A DNA stretch of 64,000 nucleotides from JASHPR01 sp963833885 (GCA_963833885.1 CAWHZU010000033.1:186001-250000), one strand, 5' to 3'. Positions 43,662-53,426 are shown, counted from the first letter of the stretch. Notes: generated by a model from the sequence alone, not told the origin. A program made the numbers and translations.

Positions 43662-45353
43662 ATGGCAAAGGAACTCCGCTTTGGCGAGGATGCCCGCAAC
43701 CTGCTGCTGGCCGGGGTCGACCAGCTCGCCGAGGCCGTGAAGTCGACGCTCGGGCCCAAGGGGCGCAACGTCGTCCTGGAGAAGATCACCGGATCGCCGG
43801 TGGTCACCAACGACGGGGTGACGATCGCGCGGGAGATCTACCTGAAGAACCAGTTCGAGAACATGGGCGCCCAGCTGGTGAAGGAGGCGGCGATCAAGAC
43901 CAACGACATCGTCGGCGACGGCACCACCACGGCGACCGTTCTGGCCCATGCGATTGTCCGGCAGGGCATGCGGGCGATCGGCGGCGGCGCCAACCCGGTC
44001 CTGGTCAAGCGGGGCATCGACGTGGCCGTCGGCCGCCTGGTCGAGTACCTGCAGGACGTGGCGCACCCGGTGGTGACCGAGCAGGACTACGCCCGGGTGG
44101 CCGCGATCTCGGCGAACGACGACGACACGGTCGGCGCGGTGATCGCGCGGGCGCTGCACACCGTCGGGGACGGCGGCATCGTCACCGTCGAGGAGTCGGC
44201 CATCAACGGGATGAGCGTCGACTTCGTCGAGGGCTTCGAGTTCGACAACGGGTACATGTCGCCGTACATGGTGACCAACCCGGCCAGTCTCGAGGCGATC
44301 GTCGATGACCCGTACATCCTGCTGTGCAGCGAGAAGATCACCAAGGTGCAGCAGCTGATGCCGCTGCTCGACAAGATCATGCGCGCGCCGCGGCCGCTGG
44401 TCATCATCGCCGAGAACGTCGAGGGCACGGCGCTCAGCATGCTGGTGCACAACCACGTCAACGGCATATTCCAGTGCGTCGCGGTGAGGGCGCCCGGCTT
44501 TGGCGACCGCCGGCTGCACAAGCTCGAGGACATCGCGGCGATCACCGGCGGCGCCGTGTACAGCAGGCATTCCGGGTTCACCCTGGAGACGATGACCGCC
44601 GAGCAGCTCGGCCGGGCCGCGCAGGTGCTGGTCAACGCGGACCGGACCGCGATCATCGGCGGCGGCGGTTCCTCGGCCGACGTCGAGTTCCGGGTCACCC
44701 AGCTGCGTTCGGAGCTGGACCGGGCCACGTTCGGGATCGACGAGGACGTGCTGACGGAGCGGATCGGCTCGCTGTCCGGCAAGGTCGCGGTGATCAGGGT
44801 CGGGGCGCCGACCAACGCCGAGCTGAAGGAGCTGCAGCACCGGGTCGAGGACGCGCTCTCCGCGACCCGGGCCGCGATGGCCGAGGGGATCGTGGCCGGC
44901 GGCGGGGCCGCGCTGCTGCACGCCGAGGAAAGCCTGGACGAGCTGCAGGTCAAGGACGACTACGCGATCGGCGTGGATATCGTCCGCCGGTCGCTGTCCG
45001 AGCCCGCCTTCCTGATCGCCGCGAACGCGGGCTACTCGGGCGAGGAGGTGCTGGACCGGATCGGGAAGCTCGGCCAAGACGAAGGGTTCGATGCGCTGCA
45101 GGGACGCTACGGCAACATGATCGAGATGGGCATCATCGACCCGCTGCGGGTGACCCGGTCGGCGCTGCAGAACGGTGCCTCCGTGGCGGGGCTGCTGCTC
45201 ACCACGAACACGCTGGTTGCCGAAGAGCAGACGCCCTGGGGCGGCAGCCCGGCGCTGATGACCGAGTACGGCGCCCTCGACGAGGGACTGCACCAGCCGT
45301 CCCCCGACGCCAGCACGCCGCAATCGCTCGGGCTCGGTCCGTCGGTGGGCTGA
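43662..45353 (+). CDS. groEL: GroEL-like chaperonin of the monooxygenase operon (MimG-type)
   Basis: A 563-residue Hsp60. The ATP-binding motifs LGPKGRNVV, TNDGVTIARE and VGDGTTTATVL are intact. The C-terminus lacks a GGM-rich tail and ends with a short, proline- and serine-rich stretch. No groES is adjacent, so this is the operon-dedicated chaperonin, known in Mycobacterium (mimG) to be needed for folding the hydroxylase large subunit. A GGAGGGG site about 11 nt before ATG 43662 supports the start. It overlaps the Nramp gene by 1 nt. Confidence 0.93.
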   Translation: MAKELRFGEDARNLLLAGVDQLAEAVKSTLGPKGRNVVLEKITGSPVVTNDGVTIAREIYLKNQFENMGAQLVKEAAIKTNDIVGDGTTTATVLAHAIVRQGMRAIGGGANPVLVKRGIDVAVGRLVEYLQDVAHPVVTEQDYARVAAISANDDDTVGAVIARALHTVGDGGIVTVEESAINGMSVDFVEGFEFDNGYMSPYMVTNPASLEAIVDDPYILLCSEKITKVQQLMPLLDKIMRAPRPLVIIAENVEGTALSMLVHNHVNGIFQCVAVRAPGFGDRRLHKLEDIAAITGGAVYSRHSGFTLETMTAEQLGRAAQVLVNADRTAIIGGGGSSADVEFRVTQLRSELDRATFGIDEDVLTERIGSLSGKVAVIRVGAPTNAELKELQHRVEDALSATRAAMAEGIVAGGGAALLHAEESLDELQVKDDYAIGVDIVRRSLSEPAFLIAANAGYSGEEVLDRIGKLGQDEGFDALQGRYGNMIEMGIIDPLRVTRSALQNGASVAGLLLTTNTLVAEEQTPWGGSPALMTEYGALDEGLHQPSPDASTPQSLGLGPSVG

Positions 45354-46630
45354 TGGCGGTAGCCACCCCGGAGGGCACCGCTCAGCTAGCCCCGCCCAGC
45401 GCGCTGCGGCTGCTGCGCTCGCGGGGCCGGGCGCGGGGCATCGCGGCGCTGCTCGGGCCCGCCTTCGTCGCCGCGGTGGCGTACGTCGACCCGGGCAACT
45501 TCGCGACGAACTTCACCGCGGGGGCGAGCTTCGGCTATGCGCTGGCGTGGACGGTGGTGCTCGCCAACCTGATGGCCATGCTGGTGCAGTACCTGTCCGC
45601 CAAGACCGGCGTGGCCACCGAGCGCGACCTGCCGCAGCTGTGCCGGGAGCACTTCGGCGCGCGCGTGTCCGTGGGCCTGTGGGTCCAGGCAGAGCTCATC
45701 GCGATGGCCACAGACCTGGCCGAGTTCGTCGGGGCGGCGATCGGGCTGAACCTGCTGTTCCACGTGCCGCTGCTGGCGGCGGGGCTGATCACCGCGGTCG
45801 TCGCGTTCGGCATCCTGGCCTTGCAGCAGCGCGGTTACCGGCGGTTCGAGCTGGCCATCGCCGGCCTGCTCGGCATCGTGCTGCTCGGCTTCGCCTACGA
45901 CCTGGCCGAGGTCGGGGCCAGCCCGCGGGGCATCGCGGCTGGGCTGGTTCCTGGCCTGGCCAGCGACCGGCTGCTGCTCATATCCGGGATCATCGGGGCC
46001 ACGGTCATGCCGCACGTCGTCTACCTGCACTCCGCGCTGACGAAGTCCCGGGTGACCTGCGACGGCGACGCCGAGCGGCGCGAGGTGCTGCGCTTCCAGC
46101 GGCTCGACGTGGTCGTCGCGCTCGGCGCGGCCGGCCTGGTCAACCTCGCGATGCTGTTCGTCGCCGCCTCGGTGTTCCACCGCACCGGCGGGTCGGCCAT
46201 CAACTCTCTCGAGGCCGCGCACGCCGGACTCGCCCGGCTGGTCGGCGGGGGTGCCGCGCTGGCGTTCGCCGTCGCGCTGCTCGCCTCGGGGCTGTCCTCG
46301 TCGAGCGTCGGCACCTACGCGGGCCAGGTGGTCATGCAGGGCTTCATCCGCCGCCGCATCCCGCTGTGGGCCCGCCGCGCGCTCACCATGCTGCCCGCGC
46401 TGGTGGTGCTCGGGCTCGGCCTGCCGCCCACGGACTGCCTGGTGATCTCGCAGGTGGTGCTGTCCTTCGGGATCCCGTTCGCGCTGGTGCCGCTGGTGCT
46501 GCTGACCCGCCGGGCGGACGTCATGGGCGCGCTGGTCAACCGGCGGGCCACGACCGTGGCGGCGGCCGGCATCGCCGCCACGATCGTCGCCCTGAACGTC
46601 TACCTGCTCTGGGCCACCTTGGCAGGCTGA
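45353..46630 (+). CDS. mntH: Nramp-family divalent metal transporter
   Basis: About 425 residues and eleven predicted membrane helices. The signature helix-1 motif DPGNFATNFTAGASFGYA and the helix-6 motif GATVMPHVVYLHSAL are present, so manganese or iron import is expected. The start ATG 45353 overlaps the GroEL stop (TGATG), which puts it in the monooxygenase transcript. Supply of iron for the diiron hydroxylase is a reasonable inference. The last 31 bp overlap the 3' end of a convergent regulator gene. Confidence 0.9.
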   Translation: MAVATPEGTAQLAPPSALRLLRSRGRARGIAALLGPAFVAAVAYVDPGNFATNFTAGASFGYALAWTVVLANLMAMLVQYLSAKTGVATERDLPQLCREHFGARVSVGLWVQAELIAMATDLAEFVGAAIGLNLLFHVPLLAAGLITAVVAFGILALQQRGYRRFELAIAGLLGIVLLGFAYDLAEVGASPRGIAAGLVPGLASDRLLLISGIIGATVMPHVVYLHSALTKSRVTCDGDAERREVLRFQRLDVVVALGAAGLVNLAMLFVAASVFHRTGGSAINSLEAAHAGLARLVGGGAALAFAVALLASGLSSSSVGTYAGQVVMQGFIRRRIPLWARRALTMLPALVVLGLGLPPTDCLVISQVVLSFGIPFALVPLVLLTRRADVMGALVNRRATTVAAAGIAATIVALNVYLLWATLAG

Positions 46631-49510
46631 GCCCGCTGCAGTTTGGCGCGGATCTGATCGGCACCTGGGAGGTTCAGATCCTCCATGATGGCCAGGGCTT
46701 GCTGCCATGCCTCGCGGGCGGCCTGCGGCTCGCTATTGCTGTGGTGGGCATCGCCGAGATGAATCAGGACATCTGACCGCAGGAGGCGGTCATCCAGCTT
46801 CCCGAGGAGGGTGAGGGCCTCCTGATAGCAGGCGACGGCTTCGGAATGCCGGCCGAGGTGGTCATTGGCACAGCCGAGACTGTCCCAGGCATTGGCCTCG
46901 CCGTGCTGGTAGCCGATTTCCTGGTGCAGGCTGAGGGCCTGCTTGCAGTAGGCAAGAGCATCCTGGTAGCTGCCGAGCCGGACGTGGCACCAGCCGATGT
47001 TGTTGAGAATGCTGGCCTGTCGCATCCGGTCGCCGAGGGCCTGGTACACCTCAAGAGCCTCCAGGCAGTGCGCGAGCGCGTGCCGGTACTGGCCTTGCCG
47101 GTCGTGGACAAAGCCGAGGCCAAGGAGAGCCCGGGCCTGGCCCTCACGGTCGCCGAGCTGCCGGTACAAGTCGAGCGCCTGTTCGTAGTGGTGCACCGCA
47201 TCCTGATAGGAGCCAACCTGGGTGCTGGCGTGCCCGAGGCTGCGGTGGACCAGCGCCTGCGCCTCCCGGTCGCCCAGCCGCTGGGCAGAGGCCAGGGCGG
47301 TTCGCTGGGCCGTCGGGTAGCTGCGCCAGTACCCCCGGCGGTCAAAGAAGGTCGTGAGTGTCAGCGGGATCTGCCATCCGTGCGTGTCGAAGCCGGCGCT
47401 GACGGCCTGATCGATGGTGGCGAGCACCACCCGGTGCTCGGCGTCGAACCAGGCCATTGCCTGCTCGTAGCCGGCCACGGCTTCCGGGGTTACCCCCGGC
47501 TGCGCCGGGACCAGGCTGATCGTGTCGCGGTGCGAGTGCAGAACAAGGGCGGCGGCATGCGCGGTGTGCAGGTAGTGATCAAGCATCCGGTGGGTCGCCG
47601 CGCGTTGCTGCGGCAGGCTGTCTTCGGCGGCAGCGCGTTCGGCGGCATAGGCGCGCAGCAGGTCGTGGACCGTGAAGCGGCCCGGCAGGTGCTGGGTAAG
47701 CAGGCTGGCCCGGCTGAGCTCACCAAGCACGTCCCCGGCCTGGGCCAGCTGGATGCCGGCCAGGCTGGCGGCCGCGGCCGCGGTGATGTCCGGCCCCGGG
47801 TGCAGGCTCAGCAGCCGGAATATGCGCGCGGTCGGCGCGCCCAGGTTCTGGTAGGACCACGAGAACACCACGCGCACGCTGGCGGCGTCCCCGGTGTCCA
47901 GGGCGTCTAGCCGGCCGCTGGCGTCACGAAGCTCGCCCGGCCAGCGCGGTCAGGGGCAGATCCGGCTGCACCGCGGCGTGGGCCGCGGCGATGGCCAGGG
48001 CCAGCGGCAGCCGTGCGCACAGGTCGATCAGCTCGGCGGCCACACCTGGCTCGGCTGCCAGGCGTTCTCGCCCGAGACGCTGGGCCAGCAGCTCGTCAGC
48101 CTCAGCCGGGCTGAGCAGGTCCAGCGTCACCGGATGCGCGCCTTCCGCGGCGACCAGGCTGGTGAGCTGGTTGCGGCTGGTGACCAGGACCAGACAGGAC
48201 AGGCCGCCGGGCAGCAGCGGACGGACCTGCTCGGTGTCGCGGGCGTTGTCCAGGACGATCAGCATCCGCCGGTCCGCCAGCAGGCTGCGATACAGGTCCT
48301 GCTGGGCTTCGGGTGTGGACGGGATCTGGCGGGCCGGCACCCGCAGCGCGTCAAGGAACCGGCGGACTGCGTCCGCCGGTGCGACCGGGTTCCCTGACGG
48401 GTCGAAGCCGCGCAGGTTGACGTAGAGCTGGCCGTCAGGGAACCGGCTGGCCATCTGGTGCGCCCAGTGCACGGCCAGCGCCGTCTTGCCTACCCCGGCG
48501 GTGCCGCCGATCGCCGAGATCACCACGGCCCCGGCGACTCCTGGGCCGCCTGGTCCACCAGCCCGGTCAGCGCCCGCAACTCGCCAGCCCGGCCAGCGAA
48601 ATGACGCACCGGCGCGGGTAGCTGTCGCGGCACCGGCCAATCCGAGGCGGCCAGATCCAGGTAACCAGCATGCGCCGCCGGCGCCGCCTCGGCTGGTGTG
48701 ATCTGCTGGCGCAAGACCAGCAAGTGCGCATTGCCCAGTTCACCGCCCGGTCGTATCCCGAGTTCGTCATCCAGACGCTGCCGCACGTTCTAGTACAGGC
48801 TCAGCGCCGCCGCCTGCTGCCCGGTGGCGGCCAATGCGATCATCAGCCGGGCGTTGGCCCGCTCATCCAGCGGCGCGCGCGCGAGTCAGGGCTCGCAGGT
48901 GACCGAGCACCTGCTCGTGCAGGCCGGCAATGTCAGCTGCGGCGGCGTAGTCGACGATGAGGGCGGCGCGCCTCTGGTTGAGCTCGGTCACGGCCGGATG
49001 GCCCTGCAGGAACTCGATGTCTGCCGCTGGCTCTGCGCGCCATAGCTGGAGTGACTGTTCGTACCGCCGGCACGCCTCGGCCGTGTCTCCGCTGGCGGCC
49101 GCCTGCCCCGCGAGGTCCGCCAGCCTGGCGAACTCGGTCAGGTCGGATTCGACGGCGCCTGGTGCCAGCCGGTAGCGCGTCCCGTCCCAGGAGAGCGTCC
49201 GCTCCAGTCGCGGCCTGGCAGCGCCGACCCGCTCGTCAGGTCCGAGCAGGCGGCGTATCCGGGTGACGTAGCCGTGCACCATGGTCACCGCGGTCGCTGG
49301 CGGGTCGTCGCCCCAGAACGCGTCGACGATGGCCGCCCGGCTCAGCCCGGTCTGGGCGTGCAGGACCAGCAGCGTCAGCACCGCTCGCTGCCGGACCGGC
49401 CCGAGCGCCACCGGCACCCCGCCGCGCGATCCGGCTACCGGTCCCAGGATGGCGAGCCTGAACTCGGTTGCGCTGCTGCCGTCGTCGCCTTTGTCCGGGC
49501 GGTCGCCCAT
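46600..49510 (-). pseudogene. AfsR/SARP-family regulator, broken by three frameshifts
   Basis: Four frames together encode one regulator of about 965 residues: (a) 48863-49510, OmpR-type winged helix (FRLAILGPVAGSRGGVPVAL) and BTAD start; (b) about 48520-48880, BTAD end (LSLYRNVRQRLDDELGIRPG); (c) 47924-48640, NB-ARC NTPase with Walker A GGTAGVGKTALA and MLIVLDNARD; (d) 46600-47930, winged/TPR part (RVVFSWSYQNLGAPTARIFR, then TPR units such as GRHSEAVACYQEALTL). The junctions are single-base changes: one extra base near 48880, one lost near 48570, one extra near 47930. Such regulators control antibiotic or secondary-metabolite genes. It may be a damaged gene or a sequencing artefact. Confidence 0.7.
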
Positions 49511-50008
49511 GCCCCGTCACCGCTCCCGGCCGGGTGTCCGGGGATGGCCGGGCACCCGGCTGTTGGTTCTGCACAACGACCCGAATTATCCCGTCTTGTC
49601 GGCTAAGCCGCCACCGATGCGATGACAGCCGGCTCCAAGCATCACGGCCACCAGGCCGCTCCCTCCGGCAGCCCCGCCTTTTGGCCTGGTCAGGGCTGGG
49701 TTACCGGAGGGTAGCTAGTGAGCGATTAGCGCCGAATGTAACAGTCTCCCGCACTGTGGTTGTGAGCTGTTCGGCGACCGCGAAGGGAATCCATGAAGAA
49801 TCGTCGCATTCTCGGCCATGGTCACCGCGCTGCTCGGGCTCAATGACTGGGCTGGGCGCCTCGTCAGACCGTGGCCGACCCTTGTCGGCAGGCAAACATT
49901 GGGCGCACCGCATAAGGCGAGTACGTTACCTGCCGCCTCGCAGTGTCCGCTATCAGCATGCTGTTCGCAGCCTCGTCGGCCATCCGCACTCTCAAGGAAG
50001 GCAAGTCC
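49511..50008. other. Gap without a supported gene
   Basis: A GAAGGGA-ATG-AAGAATCGTCGC start at 49793 looks like a secreted-protein start (MKNRRI) but runs into a stop after 17 codons; the continuation MVTALLGLNDWAGRL lies in another frame. It may be a decayed gene. No repeat or RNA was found. Confidence 0.35.
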
Positions 50009-50470
50009 ATGATCCGTAGGGTTAAGAACACAGCCGCTGTCATCCTGGCCGTGGCCGGAATGGTTTTCGCGTTAGTCGCTCTGGCCGCCGCCTCGGCCGC
50101 TCCGGCTGGTGCAGCATCAGTGTCGTCCGGAAGCGCCGCCGGGCCGGATTTCGCCTGCCCGACAAAGGCGGTGTGCACTTTCTACGGCGAGAAGTTTAAT
50201 AACACCCCGCACACGTGGTGGCCGGGTAACAAGTCTGGGAAGTGGTACAACTTCCACAAGCTGGGCGTCAACAATCCGGGATCGGTGCGGGACAACTCCG
50301 CATATGCAGTGTGGGTCGACACCCAGGCTGGCGGGTCGGGGGGCCACTATAGGTGCGCTCCCGGCAATACCCCGGGGTCGTTCATGATTGACCTGAACCA
50401 CCGATACGGCTGGTTCTACATTACGGCAACGGCCGCCTGCGGGCCGAATCCGCCGAAGGCTCGGGCCTAG
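50009..50470 (+). CDS. Secreted I36-like small protein
   Basis: A 153-residue protein with an N-terminal signal peptide (MIRRVKNTAAVILAVAGMVF then ALVALAAASAAPAGAASV) and a mature Cys-rich part: PDFACPTKAVCTFYGEKFNN, YAVWVDTQAG, GHYRCAPG and a final Cys, a pattern like the peptidase-inhibitor I36 family. A disulfide-bonded exported protein, perhaps a protease inhibitor or antimicrobial factor. AAGGAAGG lies 7 nt before ATG 50009; an upstream ATG at 49943 is less likely. Confidence 0.7.
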   Translation: MIRRVKNTAAVILAVAGMVFALVALAAASAAPAGAASVSSGSAAGPDFACPTKAVCTFYGEKFNNTPHTWWPGNKSGKWYNFHKLGVNNPGSVRDNSAYAVWVDTQAGGSGGHYRCAPGNTPGSFMIDLNHRYGWFYITATAACGPNPPKARA

Positions 50471-50612
50471 GCATACTGCGGGTCAAAGAACTGCGGGCTG
50501 AACGAGGGCGTGTCCCGTAGGACATGCTGGTCAGCGGCGTCAGCCGCAGTCGCGAGCCAACGTGCTACCGGGGCGGCCGGGCCTCGCCCGGCCGCCCCGG
50601 TGGTGCGCGCGC

Positions 50613-50760
50613 CTAGCTCACCGGGAAGTCGAAGTAATGCAGGCTGACGAACGGCGGGTCGCCGCCCGCCCCCGACACGAACTCCAGGTAGACGGTATGT
50701 GTGCCGGTGACCTCCGAGATGTTGGCCGGGATGGTCTCCCAGCTTGACCAGCCGCCGGTA
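50613..50760 (-). pseudogene. Out-of-frame CBM6-like tail of the GH16 gene
   Basis: The frame just downstream of the glucanase stop continues the same protein: NTGGWSSWETIPANISEVTG, HTVYLEFVSGAGGDPPFVSL and HYFDFPVS, the closing strands of a CBM6-like domain. Removing one T in GGTTGG (about 50765-50770) restores the reading frame, giving a 505-residue enzyme. Confidence 0.7.
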
Positions 50761-52128
50761 TTAGCCAACCGCGAAGCTGCCGACCGGCGTGTTCGACGGG
50801 CTGTCAAGCACCACCTCCACCAGCCCGCTCACCCCTCCGGCGGCCCCGGAGGCGACTCTCGCATCGAACTGGCTCGATCCCGAGCCGAAGTTGATGCCCG
50901 GGTACTCCAGCCAGTCCCCGTTGGAAAGCTCGGCGGCCTGGTTGCCGTCGACCCCGGACGGACTGCTGTCCCCGGTGGCCGCGGTGACGCTGATGCTGCC
51001 GTTGCTGGCGCTGTAGCAGTCGGCGGAGATGTCGGCGGTCGCCGTCGTCTGGCACTCGGCGCCCGTCGTTGACGGGCTCGGCGACGGTGACGCCGACGCT
51101 GACGGCGACGGTGATGGTGACGACGTGCTGGTGCCGCCGCTCTCGTAGACCGCGACGTAGCCGACGCTCATCGACGCGCCGGAACTGGTCGACGAGGTCG
51201 GCGACGTGCAGCCGCAGACCGCGTTCGGGTAGGCGCCGCCCATCGCCAGGTCCAGGATCAGGAAGAAGCCGTGATCCACGGCGGCTTCCCAGGTGGCGGT
51301 GCCGACCTGGCTCTCGGTCACGCTGTAGTAGGCGGTGCCGTTCAGGTACCAGGTGATCGACTCGTCGCTGGTGTTGGTCCGGTTGACGATCACCGAGTAC
51401 GTGTTGTAGCCGGTCTGGCAGCCCGAGCACGCCTGCAGCCCGCTGGACAGGCCGGTGGTCTCGTCGCACGGCCCGCCGGGGTCGGTGCCGCAGTGCAGCG
51501 TCCCGGAGTGCTCGGACAGCGCGTTGACGTCCTCCATGACGTCGATCTCACCGGTAGACGGCCAGTTCGAGCAGTCCATCGTGCCCGAGGTGCCGGCGCC
51601 GCTGCTGCGGAACCCGGCGCCCAGCATCCAGAAGGCGGGCCAGTAGCCGAGCCCGCTGGACGGGTTTGGCTGCTCGACCGAGGCGCTGACCTCCATCTCG
51701 CCGCCAGCCGGAGCCTCGAAGTCGTCGGCCACGGTCTCGATGCGGCCCGATGTCCAGGAGCCGCCGTTGTCCACGGCGGTGAGGTTGAGGTGACCGTCGC
51801 CGTCCTCAGCGACGTTAGCCGTGGAGCTGGTGTTGGTCTCCACCTCGCCGGTGCCCCAGTTGGCCGTGCAACCGGTGCCGTTGTACTGGGTGCCGGTGTC
51901 GTAGGTCCAGCCCGAGTCCACGCCCGAGCCGGCCGAGCCGGAGAAGCTGTCGCTGTAGGTGGTGGTCCAGCCGGATGGCGGAGGCGGCACCGTGGTAGCC
52001 GACGCCGTCGCGGCGTGGCCGACGATCGCGGCCATGACGCCGAGCGATACCAGCGCCAGCGCCGCTAAGGCGGCAGTCAGGCGCCGGTGCCGGGCCGGCT
52101 CGTGTGGCAAGCGGACTCTGGTGAGCAT
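50761..52128 (-). CDS. Secreted GH16 beta-1,3-glucanase (laminarinase-like), truncated carbohydrate-binding module
   Basis: Signal peptide (LTAALAALALVSLGVMAAIV) and a GH16 jelly-roll catalytic domain. The catalytic motif EIDVMEDV holds the nucleophile Glu and the acid/base Glu. WPAFWMLG and DHGFFLILDLAMGG are further GH16 landmarks. A Ser/Pro linker (STSSPSPSPSASASPSP) leads into a carbohydrate-binding module cut by a frameshift. Start ATG 52128, with AAGGAG 8 nt upstream. The LacI regulator gene lies upstream on the same strand, suggesting induction by laminarin or other beta-glucan breakdown products. Confidence 0.85.
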   Translation of the reverse strand: MLTRVRLPHEPARHRRLTAALAALALVSLGVMAAIVGHAATASATTVPPPPSGWTTTYSDSFSGSAGSGVDSGWTYDTGTQYNGTGCTANWGTGEVETNTSSTANVAEDGDGHLNLTAVDNGGSWTSGRIETVADDFEAPAGGEMEVSASVEQPNPSSGLGYWPAFWMLGAGFRSSGAGTSGTMDCSNWPSTGEIDVMEDVNALSEHSGTLHCGTDPGGPCDETTGLSSGLQACSGCQTGYNTYSVIVNRTNTSDESITWYLNGTAYYSVTESQVGTATWEAAVDHGFFLILDLAMGGAYPNAVCGCTSPTSSTSSGASMSVGYVAVYESGGTSTSSPSPSPSASASPSPSPSTTGAECQTTATADISADCYSASNGSISVTAATGDSSPSGVDGNQAAELSNGDWLEYPGINFGSGSSQFDARVASGAAGGVSGLVEVVLDSPSNTPVGSFAVG

Positions 52129-52210
52129 GATCAAATCTCCTTCTGACTACCCCGAATCGGTCCGGTCCCGCCCCGATCCCCCGTAGCACGCCGATCCCGG
52201 GCCCGGTGGT

Positions 52211-52318
52211 GCCCTGGCGAGTCCGCCTGCCGTTGTCCGCACGCTCGCCCTGGCGAGGCTGTCTGCCGCTGGCCGGACGCTCGGCCTGGCGAGCCTGTCT
52301 GTCGCTGGCTGCACGGTC
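52211..52318. repeat. 36-bp tandem repeat, three imperfect copies
   Basis: Units at 52211-52246, 52247-52282 and 52283-52318 share CCTGGCGAG near the start and a GCTGGC-GCACGCTC-like end. They lie between the LacI stop and the GH16 start. Confidence 0.6.
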
Positions 52319-52322
52319 GGCC

Positions 52323-53387
52323 TCAGCCTTCCCGCGCCGACCGGCAGCCGCAGCTGCCGCGGACGACCAGATGGGTGGGCAGCACTTCGGCCGCGGGCGG
52401 GAGGGTGGGCAGCACTTCGGCCGCGGGCGGGAGGGTGGCGGAGCCGATGCGGTCGAGCAGCCGGCGCGCCGCCCTGGTCCCCAGCTCGCGCAGCGGCTGG
52501 CTGACCGTGGTCAGCGGCGGATCCGTCAGCCTGGCCGGGTAGATGTCGTCGAAACCGGTGACTGCGACCCGGCCGGGAACGTCGACCCCGGACCGCCGGA
52601 ACTCCCGCATCAGCCCGATCGCCATCTGGTCGTTGGCGCACACCACCGCCTCCGGCTCTGTGCCGCGTGCCAGCAAGGCCCGGGCCGCGGCGGAGCCGCT
52701 GGCCTCAGAGAAGTCACCATGAACGGCCGGCTCGGCGCTGCACCCGTCGGCCGCGCGGACCGCCTCTCCGAACGCGGCGAGGCGCTGCTCGGCGTCGGGT
52801 GAGTCGGGCGGCCCGCCGACGAAGCACAGCCGCCGGTATCCATGCACGCCGGTCAGGTGGGTGACGGCCGCCCGGACACCCCCGGCGTTGTCCACCGTCA
52901 GCGCGTCCAGCCCGGTGGCGTCCGCCGACCGGGCGATCAGCACCAGCGGTACCCGTTTGGCCAGCGCGACGAGCTGGCTGGCGGGCAGCACATCCTCGGC
53001 CATGAGCAGGCCGTCGACCTTGCCGGACAGGGTCTGGATCCGGCGCTGGAACGACTCGCCGCGCGGGCCGAACGAGAGCAGCAGGGAAATCTCGGTACCC
53101 CGCAGGACGCCCTCGACCGCGTGCACGATCTCGTCCACATACAGCTGGCTGCTGCGCTCGATGTCGATCTCGTCGGCGCCCCGTTCGAGCGCCACCAGGC
53201 CGATGATGTCCTTGCGCCGCATCGATAGGCCCTGCGCCGACCCGTTCGGAACGAAGCCGAGCCGCTCGATCACGTCGACGACGCGCTGCCGGGTTTCGGG
53301 GCGGACCAGGCTGGATCCGTGCAGGACGCGGGACACCGTGGCGGTCGAGACGCCAGCCTGGCGGGCGATGTCATAGACGGTAACCAT
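52323..53387 (-). CDS. LacI family transcriptional regulator
   Basis: A 354-residue regulator: HTH VYDIARQAGVSTATVSRVLH, hinge and periplasmic-binding-like core with VCANDQMAIGLMREF and GFDDIYPARL, ending GSCGCRS. The C-terminal end carries a duplicated 10-residue unit (LPPAAEVLPT twice), from a 30-bp DNA duplication. Start ATG 53387. A perfect 14-bp palindrome upstream (53413-53426) is the likely operator, implying autoregulation and control of the GH16 gene on the same strand. Confidence 0.88.
   Translation of the reverse strand: MVTVYDIARQAGVSTATVSRVLHGSSLVRPETRQRVVDVIERLGFVPNGSAQGLSMRRKDIIGLVALERGADEIDIERSSQLYVDEIVHAVEGVLRGTEISLLLSFGPRGESFQRRIQTLSGKVDGLLMAEDVLPASQLVALAKRVPLVLIARSADATGLDALTVDNAGGVRAAVTHLTGVHGYRRLCFVGGPPDSPDAEQRLAAFGEAVRAADGCSAEPAVHGDFSEASGSAAARALLARGTEPEAVVCANDQMAIGLMREFRRSGVDVPGRVAVTGFDDIYPARLTDPPLTTVSQPLRELGTRAARRLLDRIGSATLPPAAEVLPTLPPAAEVLPTHLVVRGSCGCRSAREG
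52375..52434. repeat. Exact 30-bp tandem duplication inside the LacI gene
   Basis: 52375-52404 is repeated exactly at 52405-52434, adding ten residues near the LacI C-terminus without breaking the frame. It looks like a recent slippage event. Confidence 0.7.
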
Positions 53388-53412
53388 TGGACATTTCCGG
53401 ATGATCCACTCT

Positions 53413-53426
53413 TGTAACCGGTTACA
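53413..53426. promoter_or_regulatory. LacI-type palindromic operator
   Basis: TGTAACCGGTTACA is a perfect 14-bp palindrome with the central CG usual for LacI family sites, 26 bp upstream of the regulator start. A related half-site TGGTAAC follows at 53431-53437. Confidence 0.65.

Noticed and set aside
44324..45352. Long plus-strand frame before the Nramp start
   Set aside because: A high-GC shadow of the groEL gene; Nramp homology begins at 45353.
49793..49846. Secreted-protein-like start MKNRRI after GAAGGGA
   Set aside because: Stops after 17 codons; the best continuation is in another frame and has no family match.
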